In this document: positions 54,366 to 63,379 of the stretch, piece after piece
Layout: every line of letters starts with the position of its first letter
How positions within the stretch are numbered: the stretch's first letter is position 1
Assembly (NCBI GenBank): GCA_017306865.1
Contig: JAFKHH010000022.1
Coordinates: forward strand, 1 to 64,000
Direction of reading: 5' to 3'
DNA: 64,000 nt
Origin: Filimonas sp.
Lineage (GTDB): Bacteria; Bacteroidota; Bacteroidia; Chitinophagales; Chitinophagaceae
The notes under the pieces: model-generated
Database searches by the model: none
Seen by the model: only the letters and a program-made list of their open reading frames with translations
What the model was told of the DNA's origin: nothing
Translations under genes and position numbers: made by a program

Positions 54366-54818
54366 ATGAAGAAAGCACTGTTAGCATTTTTACTCCTGGC
54401 AATAGGATTTGTTTCAAATGCTCAAGTAAAAGACCCTGTGCAGTGGACATATACTGCAACAAAAAAATCTGCAGATACGTATGAAGTGGTGATCAGTGCA
54501 AAGCTGCCTGGTCCATGGCATATTTATTCCCAGGCAACACCAGACGGAGGCCCAAGGCCAACGATTATCACTTTTAAAACTAACCCTTTAGTAGCCCTGA
54601 ATGGTAAAGTGAAAGAAGTAGGTGCGCTGAAAACAAGTCATGATGAAAACTTTGGCGTTGATGTAAAATATTATGCCAACAAAGTTGACTTTGTGCAGAC
54701 AGTTAAAGTAAAGAACAACGCAAAAACCAATATTGCGGGTACTGTTGAATATATGGTGTGTGACGACAGCCAATGCCTGCCGCCAACTAAAAAGCCATTT
54801 AGTGTGCAATTACAGTAA
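54366..54818 (+). CDS. stand-alone DsbD alpha-type (DsbC-like) domain protein
   Basis: This 150-residue exported protein has a signal peptide (KKALLAFLLLAIGFVSNA). The mature part is an Ig-like DsbD N-terminal domain. GPWHIYSQATPDGGPRPT is the family motif, and YMVCDDSQCLPP holds a Cys-x5-Cys-like pair as in DsbD alpha (C103 and C109). It lies 35 bases upstream of a full-length DsbD whose own N-terminal domain lacks cysteines. It probably acts as the periplasmic electron acceptor of that DsbD. Confidence 0.85.
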   Translation: MKKALLAFLLLAIGFVSNAQVKDPVQWTYTATKKSADTYEVVISAKLPGPWHIYSQATPDGGPRPTIITFKTNPLVALNGKVKEVGALKTSHDENFGVDVKYYANKVDFVQTVKVKNNAKTNIAGTVEYMVCDDSQCLPPTKKPFSVQLQ

Positions 54819-54853
54819 GGTTTTAACCAATAAAAAAACACCCCCACATTGAG

Positions 54854-56824
54854 ATGAAGCGTTTTTTACTGATCTTAATAGCTCTTATCGGAGCAACAAC
54901 AATAGTAACTGCACAGGATAAATCTGTGCAGTTTTCTTATTCTACGGAGCGTGTGAACGATTCCCTCGTTTACCTGCATGCAAAAGCTGTAATAGCAAAA
55001 GGTACAGCGGTCTTCACTACCAAAAAGCAAAATGCAGAAGATGCTTTTGTTACGACCATTCAGTTGGACTCTGTAAAATATACAAGGCCGGCAGATACCA
55101 TTATGGAAAAGGGTACACTGGAAGTGGTAACAGACGCAACTGCCGGGGCAACATATCACCAATACAAGGATAGTGTTGTCTTTACCATACCTGTACACCT
55201 TGCAGCTACAGACAGCGCTGTAGTAAAAGGTAATGTAGCATGGCTGGGTAAAGATGCGACCAGCTACCCAAGCGAAGGCGATAACTTTTCTGTGGAGATA
55301 ATGCCCTCAACAACAAAAGCTACTGTTGGTACTACAACCGGAGATGTGAAAGATAAAGGTCTTTCCGGCATCTTCCTGCTTTGTTTTGGTGCGGGCTTAC
55401 TGGCGGTTATTACACCCTGCGTATTCCCGCTGGTGCCGGTAACGGTTAGTTTCTTTCTTAAAAGAAGCAAGAATAGAGGAGAAGGCATTCGAAATGCGTT
55501 GACTTATTCTCTGTCTATCATCCTGATTTATACAATACCTACATTAATCTTAACGAAGATCTTTGGAGATACCATCTTGTACACCATATCTACAAGTGCT
55601 ATATCCAACCTGTTGTTCTTCTCTATATTTATTGTGTTCGCCATCTCCTTCTTTGGTGCATTTGAAATATCGTTGCCCAATTCCTGGGCAAACAAGGCAG
55701 ACCAGCAGGCTGGTAAAGGCGGACTGATCGGTATCTTCTTTATGGCGCTTACATTGGTTATTGTATCATTCTCCTGTACAGGGCCTATTGTTGGTACATT
55801 ACTTGGGCAAACAAGCAAGCAAGGTATTGGCATTGCTCCATTGATCGGTATGCTTGGCTTTAGTCTTGGTTTGGCATTGCCATTCTCCATCTTTGCCTTA
55901 TTCCCGTCCATGCTTAACTCTTTACCGAAGAGCGGCGGATGGCTCAATAGTGTAAAGATCACGTTTGGCTTTATAGAGCTGGCATTGGGTATGAAGTTCC
56001 TTTCCAACGTAGATCTTATTTATGGCTGGCATTTGCTGGACAGGGAAGTGTTCCTGGCTATATGGATCGTATTGGCAATCCTGCTCGGTTTATACTTAAT
56101 AGGCAAGCTTAAGTTCTCACACGATAGTGAAGTAAAGTATGTAAGTATTCCACGTTTATTTTTTGCAATAGCTACATTCACTTTTGCCGTGTACCTGATC
56201 CCGGGTTTATGGGGCGCTCCGCTAAAAGCAATGGGCGGCCTGCTACCTCCGGCATCTACACAGGACTTTAACCTGGATGAGCTGCAATACAAGATTGGAA
56301 GTGGCGGCGGACATACCAACGCTACTACTTCTACCAGTACAACGAATACAGCGAAGCCACCGGTGAAGCTGGTAGATAAGCTGCATGTACCTTATGGCCT
56401 TGTTGCGTACTTTGATCTGAAAGAAGGCATGGAAGCTGCTAAAGCACTGAACAAACCTGTGATGCTTGACTTTACAGGACACTCTTGTGCAAACTGCCGT
56501 AAGATGGAAAATACGGTATGGAAAAACCCGGAAGTGCTGAAAAGAATGAAAGAAGATTTTGTTCTCATAAGCCTGTATGTGGACGAACCTACAGACCTGC
56601 CGGCTACTGAACAGTACACAAAAGATGGAAGAAAGATTGTAACAGTTGGTGACAGGAACCTGGACTACGAGATTACAAAGTTTGGCTTTAATGCACAGCC
56701 CCTGTACATGTTCTTAGACCTGGATGAAAAACCATTGAGCGATGTTAAGTACAGCTACGATGGAGATGTACAGAAATTCATTGATCACCTGGATACTGTG
56801 AAGAAGAAATTTTATAATAAATAA
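54854..56824 (+). CDS. dsbD: thiol:disulfide interchange protein DsbD
   Basis: This 656-residue protein moves reducing power from the cytosol to the periplasm. A signal peptide and an Ig-like N-terminal domain with no cysteine (residues 20-165) precede eight membrane helices with ITPCVFPLVPVTVSFFLK and SFSCTGPIVGTLLG, the beta-domain cysteines. The C-terminal thioredoxin-like domain has GHSCANCRKMENTVW, the CxxC of the gamma domain. The missing cysteines in the first domain are complemented by the preceding gene. A bidirectional terminator follows. Confidence 0.93.
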   Translation: MKRFLLILIALIGATTIVTAQDKSVQFSYSTERVNDSLVYLHAKAVIAKGTAVFTTKKQNAEDAFVTTIQLDSVKYTRPADTIMEKGTLEVVTDATAGATYHQYKDSVVFTIPVHLAATDSAVVKGNVAWLGKDATSYPSEGDNFSVEIMPSTTKATVGTTTGDVKDKGLSGIFLLCFGAGLLAVITPCVFPLVPVTVSFFLKRSKNRGEGIRNALTYSLSIILIYTIPTLILTKIFGDTILYTISTSAISNLLFFSIFIVFAISFFGAFEISLPNSWANKADQQAGKGGLIGIFFMALTLVIVSFSCTGPIVGTLLGQTSKQGIGIAPLIGMLGFSLGLALPFSIFALFPSMLNSLPKSGGWLNSVKITFGFIELALGMKFLSNVDLIYGWHLLDREVFLAIWIVLAILLGLYLIGKLKFSHDSEVKYVSIPRLFFAIATFTFAVYLIPGLWGAPLKAMGGLLPPASTQDFNLDELQYKIGSGGGHTNATTSTSTTNTAKPPVKLVDKLHVPYGLVAYFDLKEGMEAAKALNKPVMLDFTGHSCANCRKMENTVWKNPEVLKRMKEDFVLISLYVDEPTDLPATEQYTKDGRKIVTVGDRNLDYEITKFGFNAQPLYMFLDLDEKPLSDVKYSYDGDVQKFIDHLDTVKKKFYNK

Positions 56825-56844
56825 ATGATCCGTGTGTTATTAAT

Positions 56845-56883
56845 AAAAAGAACCGGCTACAATATGTAGCCGGTTCTTTTTTT
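56845..56883. terminator. bidirectional terminator between dsbD and the HPt gene
   Basis: AAAAAGAACCGGCTACA and TGTAGCCGGTTCTTTTT form a perfect stem with A and T runs on both sides. Confidence 0.93.
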
Positions 56884-56896
56884 ATGGTTCCTTATG

Positions 56897-57247
56897 TTAA
56901 AGGTTGTACTCTTTTTTCAATTGCATAATGGCCTCTTGTATAGTAGCGTCTACCTGGTCTATCAGGCGCGGAATCATCTCTATATTTTCCTGCTGCTTGG
57001 CATTTTTTTCCAGGGTCCGGATCGTTTCTTTAATGCTCACCATGCCCATACTATCAATAGTAGATTTCATTTTGTGCGCCATTTTGCCAACCGTGTCCAG
57101 GTCGTTCACTGTATAAGCATTTCTAATGATCTGTATAGTAGCGGGTGCGTCCGTCATAAACACATGGCAAAGCGATTTTATAAAATCCATATTGCCTTTG
57201 GCAATTTCTTTCAGGAAAGAAAGGTCATATATATGCTGTGTATCCAT
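56897..57247 (-). CDS. histidine-containing phosphotransfer (HPt) protein
   Basis: This 116-residue all-helical protein has the HPt site KMAHKMKSTIDSMG with phospho-acceptor His58. FLKEIAKGNMDFIKSLCHVF and the C-terminal helices complete the four-helix bundle. I chose the ATG at 57247, the first in-frame start after the kinase stop; the frame is open to 57304 but that overlaps the kinase. It should shuttle phosphate between the adjacent hybrid kinase and a downstream receiver, perhaps the sigma-54 activator. Confidence 0.88.
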   Translation of the reverse strand: MDTQHIYDLSFLKEIAKGNMDFIKSLCHVFMTDAPATIQIIRNAYTVNDLDTVGKMAHKMKSTIDSMGMVSIKETIRTLEKNAKQQENIEMIPRLIDQVDATIQEAIMQLKKEYNL

Positions 57248-57293
57248 CCTCGTTCTTTTTGAAAATTGCGCCCATTGTATAGAAGAAACGTGA

Positions 57294-59624
57294 TTACCCG
57301 GCAAGCACTTTTTCTATTACGGAATACAATTCATTTTCAGTAAAAGGCTTTACAAGATAATCATTGATGCCAACCGAAAAATATTTTTCTTCTTCGCCCT
57401 TCAGAGCGTTTGCAGTAAGCGCCACAACCGGCACATGCCGCTTTTGCGCATCCGCCATTTTCCTGATTTCAATCGTAGCCTCTATGCCATTGATCTCCGG
57501 CATTTGTATATCCATCAATACAAGATCAAATTGCTCCTGTTCCATCCAGTCCAAAGCTTCCCGCCCATTGTTGGCTATCACGCATTCAAATCCCCAGAAC
57601 TGTAAGATCCGTTTAGCCAGCATTTGATTGATCTGGTTATCTTCTGCAAGCAAAACGCGCAGGTGGCCCAATTTATTGACAACAACAGGTTTGGACTTTT
57701 CTTTTTCCGGTAACTCATCCAGCTTCACCATCTCGTATGGTATGATAAAATGGAACCTGCTTCCTTTTTGCGTTTCACTCTCCACCCATATTCTTCCTTC
57801 CTGCATTTCTACAAGGCTCTTGGTAATAGCCAGCCCCAGGCCGGAACCTCCATACTTACGGGTCGTTTCCGGGTTTGCCTGTATGAATGGTTGAAACAGT
57901 CGTTGCATATATTCAGGATCTATACCAATGCCCGTGTCTGTAACACAAAAGTGGATATAGGCCATACTGCTCGATGTAGTGTCTACCTCTGCCAGTATAG
58001 AAATCTCGCCCTGGTGTGTAAACTTGATGGCATTACTCATCAGGTTATTCAGGATCTGTATCAGGCGTGTGGGATCACCTATAACCTTGAAGTGGCTTCC
58101 CAGCCGGTTTATAAAATGGATGGAAGTATCCGGGTTACTTAAAACGCGGAACAGCTTTATCGTCAGTTCTATTTTATCCGTTACATCAAACGCTATTTTC
58201 TCCAGCAATACCTTGCCGGAGTTGATCTTTTCAAAATCTATAATATCATTAATAATGCTTAGTAAGTTGTGCGCAGACTGCTCTATAATATCCAGGTAAT
58301 TTTGTTGCTCCGCATCTATAGGCGTCTTTTGCAATAATGACGTAATACCGAGAATGCCATTCATTGGTGTGCGGATCTCGTGGCTCATATTAGCAAGGAA
58401 GCGCTCTTTCGAACGTACATTTTCTTCTGCTGTCTTCTGGGCCTTTTCCAGTTCTTTTTGTGCAATCAATGCCTCTGTTACATCTGTAGCAAAGGCAATA
58501 ACAAATGGCTCCTTATTTTCATCCTCCACCTTTACGTTTCGGTACAGCAAATATTTCTTTTTACCGCTGGTAGAAATAACGGTGAAAAGGCCATGCGCAA
58601 TATTGCTGTGCTGAATATCGGGCAGGTATTTTTCGCCATAAAAATCTTTATGCTCAGGTGGCAGGAAGTCCCCAATGGTTTTTGTGATCAGCTCTTCGGG
58701 GCTTATCTCCAATGCCTCGCATAAGGCAGGGTTTACCTCCAGCAGCTTCCCGTTTATATCATGCGTACATACAAGCGCCTGTGAGTGATTAAACAAGTCA
58801 CGGTAACGTTGCTCACTCTGGGCAATCTTATTTTCTATCAGCTTACGTTCTGTAATATTCAACCCGTAACCTATATATAGTTTTAGTTTTCCCAGCTCAT
58901 CGTACACCGGTTTTACTTTTCGGAGGTTATACACCTCTTCACCTGCTGCGTTGATGGTTTTTTCTTCCCATGTATATTCTTTTCCCTCCTTCGCTATACG
59001 TTCATACATCTCCCGGCGCAATTGTCCCAGCGATTCATCCTTACCCTTCAGGCGATAATAATCTGCATCCGTTTTACCAATGATCCATTCACGTATCACC
59101 GGATCTTTGATCCCTATTTTATTTACAAAAAGATAGCGTTGCTCTGCGGAGAAAACACCAATATCCGCAGGTATATTATCCAGCACATCTTCATAAAACT
59201 CTTTTTGTGCCTTTAGTAATTCATTCGTCCTGATCTTTTCGGTTTCGTCTGAGTAGCTCCACAAGTGCCCGATAAAATGCTCATTGAAGAAAATAGGCCG
59301 GTGGTCGCGCAGTATAATGCGTCCATCTTTCAGGTGAAACATGTCGTTGTCTGCGGCCGCTTTTGATTCATATAGTTCCAGTACTCTTTTCTTAAAAGAC
59401 TCCATATCTGCCAGGCCTAAGTGCGGCATATAAAGAGTAGTCTTTTTGCCTGCCATCTCTTCCGGTATGTCCGCCAGGTGAAAGAGGTCACAGAACTGCT
59501 GGTTTACAGCGATGATCTCCATTTGCTCATTGGTAAGTAAAGTAGGTCTTGGTAAGCTGGAAACTAATGTGCTGGTCCACGTCTTTTGGGCCGCGTATTC
59601 TGTATGGTACGGTTGCGGATGCAA
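57294..59624 (-). CDS. hybrid sensor histidine kinase with three PAS domains
   Basis: This 776-residue protein has no membrane helix, so it senses a cytosolic signal. Three PAS modules occupy about 22-130, 138-260 and 268-385, the later two with PAC-like segments (VKPVYDELGKLKLYIGYG and RNVKVEDENKEPFVIAFATD). The kinase core follows with H415 in NMSHEIRTPMNG and a G-box at GGSGLGLAITKS. A receiver at 654-774 has D705 in VLMDIQMPE. The TTG at 59624 is taken as start because the first PAS begins before the next Met. It precedes the HPt gene. Confidence 0.93.
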   Translation of the reverse strand: MHPQPYHTEYAAQKTWTSTLVSSLPRPTLLTNEQMEIIAVNQQFCDLFHLADIPEEMAGKKTTLYMPHLGLADMESFKKRVLELYESKAAADNDMFHLKDGRIILRDHRPIFFNEHFIGHLWSYSDETEKIRTNELLKAQKEFYEDVLDNIPADIGVFSAEQRYLFVNKIGIKDPVIREWIIGKTDADYYRLKGKDESLGQLRREMYERIAKEGKEYTWEEKTINAAGEEVYNLRKVKPVYDELGKLKLYIGYGLNITERKLIENKIAQSEQRYRDLFNHSQALVCTHDINGKLLEVNPALCEALEISPEELITKTIGDFLPPEHKDFYGEKYLPDIQHSNIAHGLFTVISTSGKKKYLLYRNVKVEDENKEPFVIAFATDVTEALIAQKELEKAQKTAEENVRSKERFLANMSHEIRTPMNGILGITSLLQKTPIDAEQQNYLDIIEQSAHNLLSIINDIIDFEKINSGKVLLEKIAFDVTDKIELTIKLFRVLSNPDTSIHFINRLGSHFKVIGDPTRLIQILNNLMSNAIKFTHQGEISILAEVDTTSSSMAYIHFCVTDTGIGIDPEYMQRLFQPFIQANPETTRKYGGSGLGLAITKSLVEMQEGRIWVESETQKGSRFHFIIPYEMVKLDELPEKEKSKPVVVNKLGHLRVLLAEDNQINQMLAKRILQFWGFECVIANNGREALDWMEQEQFDLVLMDIQMPEINGIEATIEIRKMADAQKRHVPVVALTANALKGEEEKYFSVGINDYLVKPFTENELYSVIEKVLAG

Positions 59625-59811
59625 TTGGTCTTTTTATTTTACGATTTTAGTCCTGCAATACACAGGCAGATCGTTTCAGTAGGGGGATTTGGATTTATTA
59701 AAGAGGTATAGTTCACAGGATACAAAGGGTTGCGTAGCGCGCATTGCGAAACACGCGATAAAGATATTAAAAGTTTAGGAAAATGTTTGTTATGATGCTG
59801 TAAAGCCCTGT

Positions 59812-61188
59812 CTATTCAGGCTTTGCAGATTTCTTAGGAATAAGTAGTTCGTTGCTGGTGATCATCCGGTAAATAGTAGAGCGGCCGACATCCAGTAAAG
59901 CAGCAACCTTATTTACATCATAATCATTACTGTCAAGGTAATGCTGTATAATGCGGCTCGTATATTGTTTTAATGTAAGATGTTCCTTGTCATTTATATC
60001 AATGTGCTGCGGCATTATAATATCCAGGTGTTCCGGGGAGATCTCATCAGAGTCGCTCATTACGCAAGCCAGTTCCAACATCGATTTCAGTTGTCTTATA
60101 TTACCAGGGAAAGGCTGTAGCAGCAGTAATTTTTTAGCGTCAACAGATAAAGACTTCACCGGTAATTTGTTCTCCTTACAAAACTGGTCTATTACATACT
60201 TTGCGATCAGCAAAACATCATGCTCACGCTCACGAAGTGGCGGCAGGTGAATAGGTAAACCAAGAATACGGTAGTACAGGTCCTCGCGGAAATGTCCTTT
60301 CTTTACCTCCTTCAGCAGGTTCTTATGAGTAGCCACTATAATGCGGCAATCCGTTTTAATAATATCATTGCTGCCTATGCGGGAAAATTCCTTTTCCTGT
60401 AATACGCGTAACAATTTTGCCTGTAAATTAATGTCCAGTTCGCCTATCTCGTCAAGGAATAATGTGCCCTTGTTGGCCTCCTCAAACTTGCCGATGCGCT
60501 GAGAGATAGCACCTGTAAAAGCGCCTTTCTCATGTCCGAACAGTTCAGATTCTATCAGGTCTTTTGGTATAGCCGCTACATTCACGGCTACAAAGGCTTT
60601 TGCCTTACGTTGCGAATTGAAGTGGATTGACTTTGCCACCAGCTCTTTACCTGTACCTGTTTCGCCTGTTATACTTACAGTGATGTTACTGGAAGACGCC
60701 TTGTCCATCAGGGTAAATACCTTGCGCATGGCAGGGCTATTACCAATAATGGCTTTGAACGTGTACTTGCGCGCCACCTCATCTTTCAGCGATTCCAGTT
60801 CTTTGTGCATCACAAAGTGCTCGCGCAGGTTTTGCAGTGTGATCCAGAGATGGTCTGTGGTATTTTCGTTCTTAATGATATAATCGTAAGCCCCTTTTTT
60901 TAGCAGGTCAATTGCCGTTTGTATATCATTTTGCCCTGATACTACGATCACCTTTGTGTCCGGGCTTCTTTCTTTTATTTTTTCAAGGAGGTCTATACCT
61001 GTAGCGTCAGGCAGGCTATAGTCCAGCGTTATCACATCCGGCTTTTCATGCAGGGCCTCCATAAGCATAGAGGCAGAGCTGAACTTTTTTACTTCAAAGT
61101 CAGGGTTTAATGACAGGAAATGCTGCAGCATAGCGCCATAAAACGCGTCATCTTCTACTATATATATGCTAATACTGTATTGGCTCAT
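59812..61188 (-). CDS. sigma-54-dependent response regulator (NtrC type)
   Basis: This 458-residue activator has a receiver at residues 1-120 with D56 in [10 protein letters not shown]. An AAA+ domain at about 146-380 shows Walker A GETGTGKE, the sigma-54 contact loop GAFTGA at 222-227, [12 protein letters not shown] and FREDLYYRI. The Fis-type HTH ends it ([19 protein letters not shown]). It needs an RpoN to act. It is 187 bases upstream of the kinase on the same strand; nothing is seen in that gap. The two plus the HPt gene form a likely phosphorelay; its target genes are not obvious. Confidence 0.94.
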   Translation of the reverse strand: MSQYSISIYIVEDDAFYGAMLQHFLSLNPDFEVKKFSSASMLMEALHEKPDVITLDYSLPDATGIDLLEKIKERSPDTKVIVVSGQNDIQTAIDLLKKGAYDYIIKNENTTDHLWITLQNLREHFVMHKELESLKDEVARKYTFKAIIGNSPAMRKVFTLMDKASSSNITVSITGETGTGKELVAKSIHFNSQRKAKAFVAVNVAAIPKDLIESELFGHEKGAFTGAISQRIGKFEEANKGTLFLDEIGELDINLQAKLLRVLQEKEFSRIGSNDIIKTDCRIIVATHKNLLKEVKKGHFREDLYYRILGLPIHLPPLREREHDVLLIAKYVIDQFCKENKLPVKSLSVDAKKLLLLQPFPGNIRQLKSMLELACVMSDSDEISPEHLDIIMPQHIDINDKEHLTLKQYTSRIIQHYLDSNDYDVNKVAALLDVGRSTIYRMITSNELLIPKKSAKPE

Positions 61189-61299
61189 CAGGGAAATGCG
61201 TCGTTCAATGCCTGTAAATATCGTTTATTGAGAGGAGATAACAACATAGAATTAGGTAAAATGGTGATATGCCCGGGCAACGGCTTCATAGCTAAATTG

Positions 61300-61358
61300 T
61301 TTAATTGTCAAATGGTTGGAGAAAGACAGTACAACAACGTAACCATTTGGCAATTAAA
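61300..61358. repeat. inverted repeat related to the 47604-47720 element
   Basis: TTTAATTGTCAAATGGTT (61300-61317) and AACCATTTGGCAATTAAA (61341-61358) pair with one mismatch. The words ttaattgt-aaatgg and aaccat resemble the inner arms at 47629-47686. Confidence 0.85.
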
Positions 61359-61401
61359 TCTCCGTTCCTACATTTTTCTGCCTATCTTTCAATGTTTCAG
61401 T

Positions 61402-61409
61402 TATTTTTG
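61402..61409 (+). promoter_or_regulatory. -7 element upstream of gatC
   Basis: TATTTTTG matches TAnnTTTG and ends 5 bases before the ATG, so the gatC leader would be very short or absent. Confidence 0.55.
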
Positions 61410-61414
61410 TTTAT

Positions 61415-61705
61415 ATGGAAATTACAGACAGTGTATTTGAACAATTGGCGAATTTGTCACGCTTGTCTTTTAGTGAAGAGGAAAAGCAGCATATCAAATC
61501 TGATCTGCAACGTATGGTTTCTTTTATAGAGAAGCTGGATGAAGTGGATATAGCGGATGTGCCGCCATTATTGTTTATGAGCAATGCGGTGAACGTATGG
61601 CGCGAAGATGAGGTGCGCGGGTCTGTCAGTAACAGCGAGGCGTTGCAAAACGCGCCGCAGCATGATGAAGCGTTTTTTCAAGTTCCGAAAGTGATTAAAA
61701 AATAA
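61415..61705 (+). CDS. gatC: Asp/Glu-tRNA amidotransferase subunit C
   Basis: This 96-residue protein is the small GatC subunit of the GatCAB complex that amidates misacylated Glu-tRNA-Gln or Asp-tRNA-Asn. Signatures are [20 protein letters not shown] at the N-terminus, [18 protein letters not shown] in the middle and [11 protein letters not shown] at the end. GatA and GatB genes are not adjacent. It ends 1 base before the ABC ATPase gene. Confidence 0.93.
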   Translation: MEITDSVFEQLANLSRLSFSEEEKQHIKSDLQRMVSFIEKLDEVDIADVPPLLFMSNAVNVWREDEVRGSVSNSEALQNAPQHDEAFFQVPKVIKK

Positions 61706-61706
61706 T

Positions 61707-62417
61707 ATGCAGTCAATCATTCACCTGGAAGGTATTACTAAGAACTACTATATGGGCGGACAGGCAATACCTGTTCTGAAAGGCATATCACTGGATATTC
61801 ACAAAAATGAGTATGTAGCATTGATGGGGCCATCCGGTAGTGGCAAGAGTACGCTTATGAATATACTGGGATGCCTGGATACACCTACTGGTGGACGCTA
61901 TGTGCTGAACGGTAGTGATGTGAGCAAAATGGCGGATGATCAACTGGCAGATGTGCGTAATGGGGAGATCGGTTTCGTGTTTCAGCAGTTTAACCTGTTG
62001 CCGAGGCTGACCGCTGCGGAGAATGTTGCGTTGCCGCTTATCTATGCAGGCGTAGGCAAAAAAGAGCGTATGGAACGTGCAATGGAAGCGTTGAAAAAAG
62101 TAGGATTGGGAGATCGCAGCCACCACAAGGCAAATGAAATGAGCGGTGGACAGATACAACGTGTGGCGATTGCGCGTGCTATTGTAAATAATCCTTCTTT
62201 ATTATTGGCTGACGAACCTACAGGTAACCTTGATTCGAAAACATCCGTAGAGGTAATGGAAATATTCGGGCAGATACAGGCTGCGGGCAATACCGTGGTA
62301 CTGGTAACGCACGAAGAAGACATTGCCGAATATGCTAAACGTGTGGTAAGATTACGCGATGGCCTGATAGAAACAGATAAGCTGAATGAACATACAAGAA
62401 AGGCAGTACTACAGTGA
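61707..62417 (+). CDS. ABC transporter ATPase, LolD/MacB type
   Basis: This 236-residue ATPase has Walker [16 protein letters not shown], the Q-loop [14 protein letters not shown], signature [16 protein letters not shown], Walker [14 protein letters not shown] and the H-loop TLVTHE-like [10 protein letters not shown]. The combination LPRLTAxENVxLPL and a PTGNLD box fit the LolD/MacB/FtsE group, which pairs with a FtsX-like permease in lipoprotein release or efflux. No permease gene is next to it. It is coupled to gatC by a one-base gap. Confidence 0.9.
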   Translation: MQSIIHLEGITKNYYMGGQAIPVLKGISLDIHKNEYVALMGPSGSGKSTLMNILGCLDTPTGGRYVLNGSDVSKMADDQLADVRNGEIGFVFQQFNLLPRLTAAENVALPLIYAGVGKKERMERAMEALKKVGLGDRSHHKANEMSGGQIQRVAIARAIVNNPSLLLADEPTGNLDSKTSVEVMEIFGQIQAAGNTVVLVTHEEDIAEYAKRVVRLRDGLIETDKLNEHTRKAVLQ

Positions 62418-62458
62418 GTGGTGAATGGTCAGTTGTGAGTGAATTGTCAATAGTGAAA
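62418..62458. repeat. TGGTCAGTTGTGAGTGAA repeat, copy 2
   Basis: The 18-mer at 62426-62443 is identical to 38196-38213. As there, it lies right after a stop codon (9 bases here). Confidence 0.85.
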
Positions 62459-62503
62459 GTGGGTTACAAGATGTAAAATAGCTGATAGTAAAATTTATAA
62501 CAG

Positions 62504-62536
62504 AACTCCGGGGTGTGATGCTCCGGAGTTTTTTGT
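62504..62536 (+). terminator. terminator after the gatC-ABC operon
   Basis: AACTCCGG and CCGGAGTT pair, with a loop GGTGTGATGCT-like, then six T residues. The hairpin is very close to the metG terminator at 41933-41970. Confidence 0.88.
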
Positions 62537-62557
62537 TACAAAAGATCTTACCTGCTA

Positions 62558-62671
62558 AATCCTGCTAGTTCTTAAATACCGGTCAGGATTGGAAAAACTT
62601 TGCGGCTTGGCGTTTCTCTGCGCCTTTGCGTGAAAAACATCGTACTTTGTACTTCGTAACTTGTACTTATT
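62558..62671. repeat. 33-bp palindrome copy 4, tttgcg repeat and GTACTTTGTAC-type arm
   Basis: AATCCTGCTAGTTCTTAAATACCGGTCAGGATT (62558-62590 as two arms) is a decayed 33-bp palindrome of the same length. GCGCCTTTGCGTGAA (62620-62634) repeats 46616-46630. CGTACTTTGTACTTCGTAAC (about 62640-62660) has an inverted relative at 63241-63275 across the PduO gene. Confidence 0.7.
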
Positions 62672-63232
62672 ATGGCTTTCAAAATATACACCAAGACCGG
62701 TGACAAAGGCAAAACCTCTCTTATTGGCGGAACAAAAGTGCCTAAAAGTGATATCCGCATAGACAGTTATGGAACTGTAGACGAATTAAATTCCTACATC
62801 GGGTTAGTAAGCGACCAGGTTGTAGATGCGCACAGCATTACTATACTTCGCGAAATACAGGACCGTTTGTTTACGATTGGTTCTTCGCTTGCATGTGACC
62901 CGGATAAGGAACCTCTCATGAAAATTCCCGATCTGAAGGAAGAAGATATTGCGCTACTGGAATCGGAGATAGATAAAATGAACGAGGTACTGCCTCCGAT
63001 GAAATCATTTTTATTGCCTGGCGGGCACGTAGCTGTATCTACTGCGCACGTGGCGCGTTGTGTATGCCGCAGGGCAGAGCGTATTTGTGTAACGATGCAG
63101 GAACAGGGACAATTCATAGAGCCGATCGTTATCAAATACATCAACAGGCTGAGTGATTATCTTTTTGTACTGAGCCGCTACGTAGGGCATTTGCTGGGTG
63201 TAGAAGAGATACCGTGGAAGCCGAGAAAATAA
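62672..63232 (+). CDS. cob(I)alamin adenosyltransferase, PduO type
   Basis: This 186-residue enzyme makes adenosylcobalamin from cob(I)alamin and ATP. IYTKTGDKGKTSLIGGTKVP at the start binds ATP. IDSYGTVDELNSYIGLV, the central helix with FLLPGG and the RRAERI segment, and YINRLSDYLFVLSRY at the C-terminus are typical PduO/MMAB features. It has no cobalamin-related neighbours here. It is flanked by an inverted repeat pair. Confidence 0.95.
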   Translation: MAFKIYTKTGDKGKTSLIGGTKVPKSDIRIDSYGTVDELNSYIGLVSDQVVDAHSITILREIQDRLFTIGSSLACDPDKEPLMKIPDLKEEDIALLESEIDKMNEVLPPMKSFLLPGGHVAVSTAHVARCVCRRAERICVTMQEQGQFIEPIVIKYINRLSDYLFVLSRYVGHLLGVEEIPWKPRK

Positions 63233-63235
63233 ATT

Positions 63236-63360
63236 GATGTAAGTACTAAGTACGAATTACAAAGTACAAAGTATTTGCATCATAAATAGTTTATGTCTTG
63301 TCACGATGAAATCCTTGGTGCGCCTTCATGTCTTTGTGCCTTGGTGGCAATCCCTGTGTG
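63236..63360. repeat. inverted flank and CTTGGTG-type words
   Basis: GTACTAAGTACGAATTACAA (63241-63260) and following bases resemble the reverse complement of the block before the PduO gene. ATGTCTTTGTGCC (63328-63340) and CCTTGGTG recur at 33302-33334 in a different hairpin. Confidence 0.65.
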
Positions 63361-63379
63361 AAATTTAAAGCCTTGCTAT

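Noticed and set aside
59522-59624. Later ATG start for the hybrid kinase
   Set aside because: The first PAS domain begins before that Met, so the TTG start at 59624 is kept.
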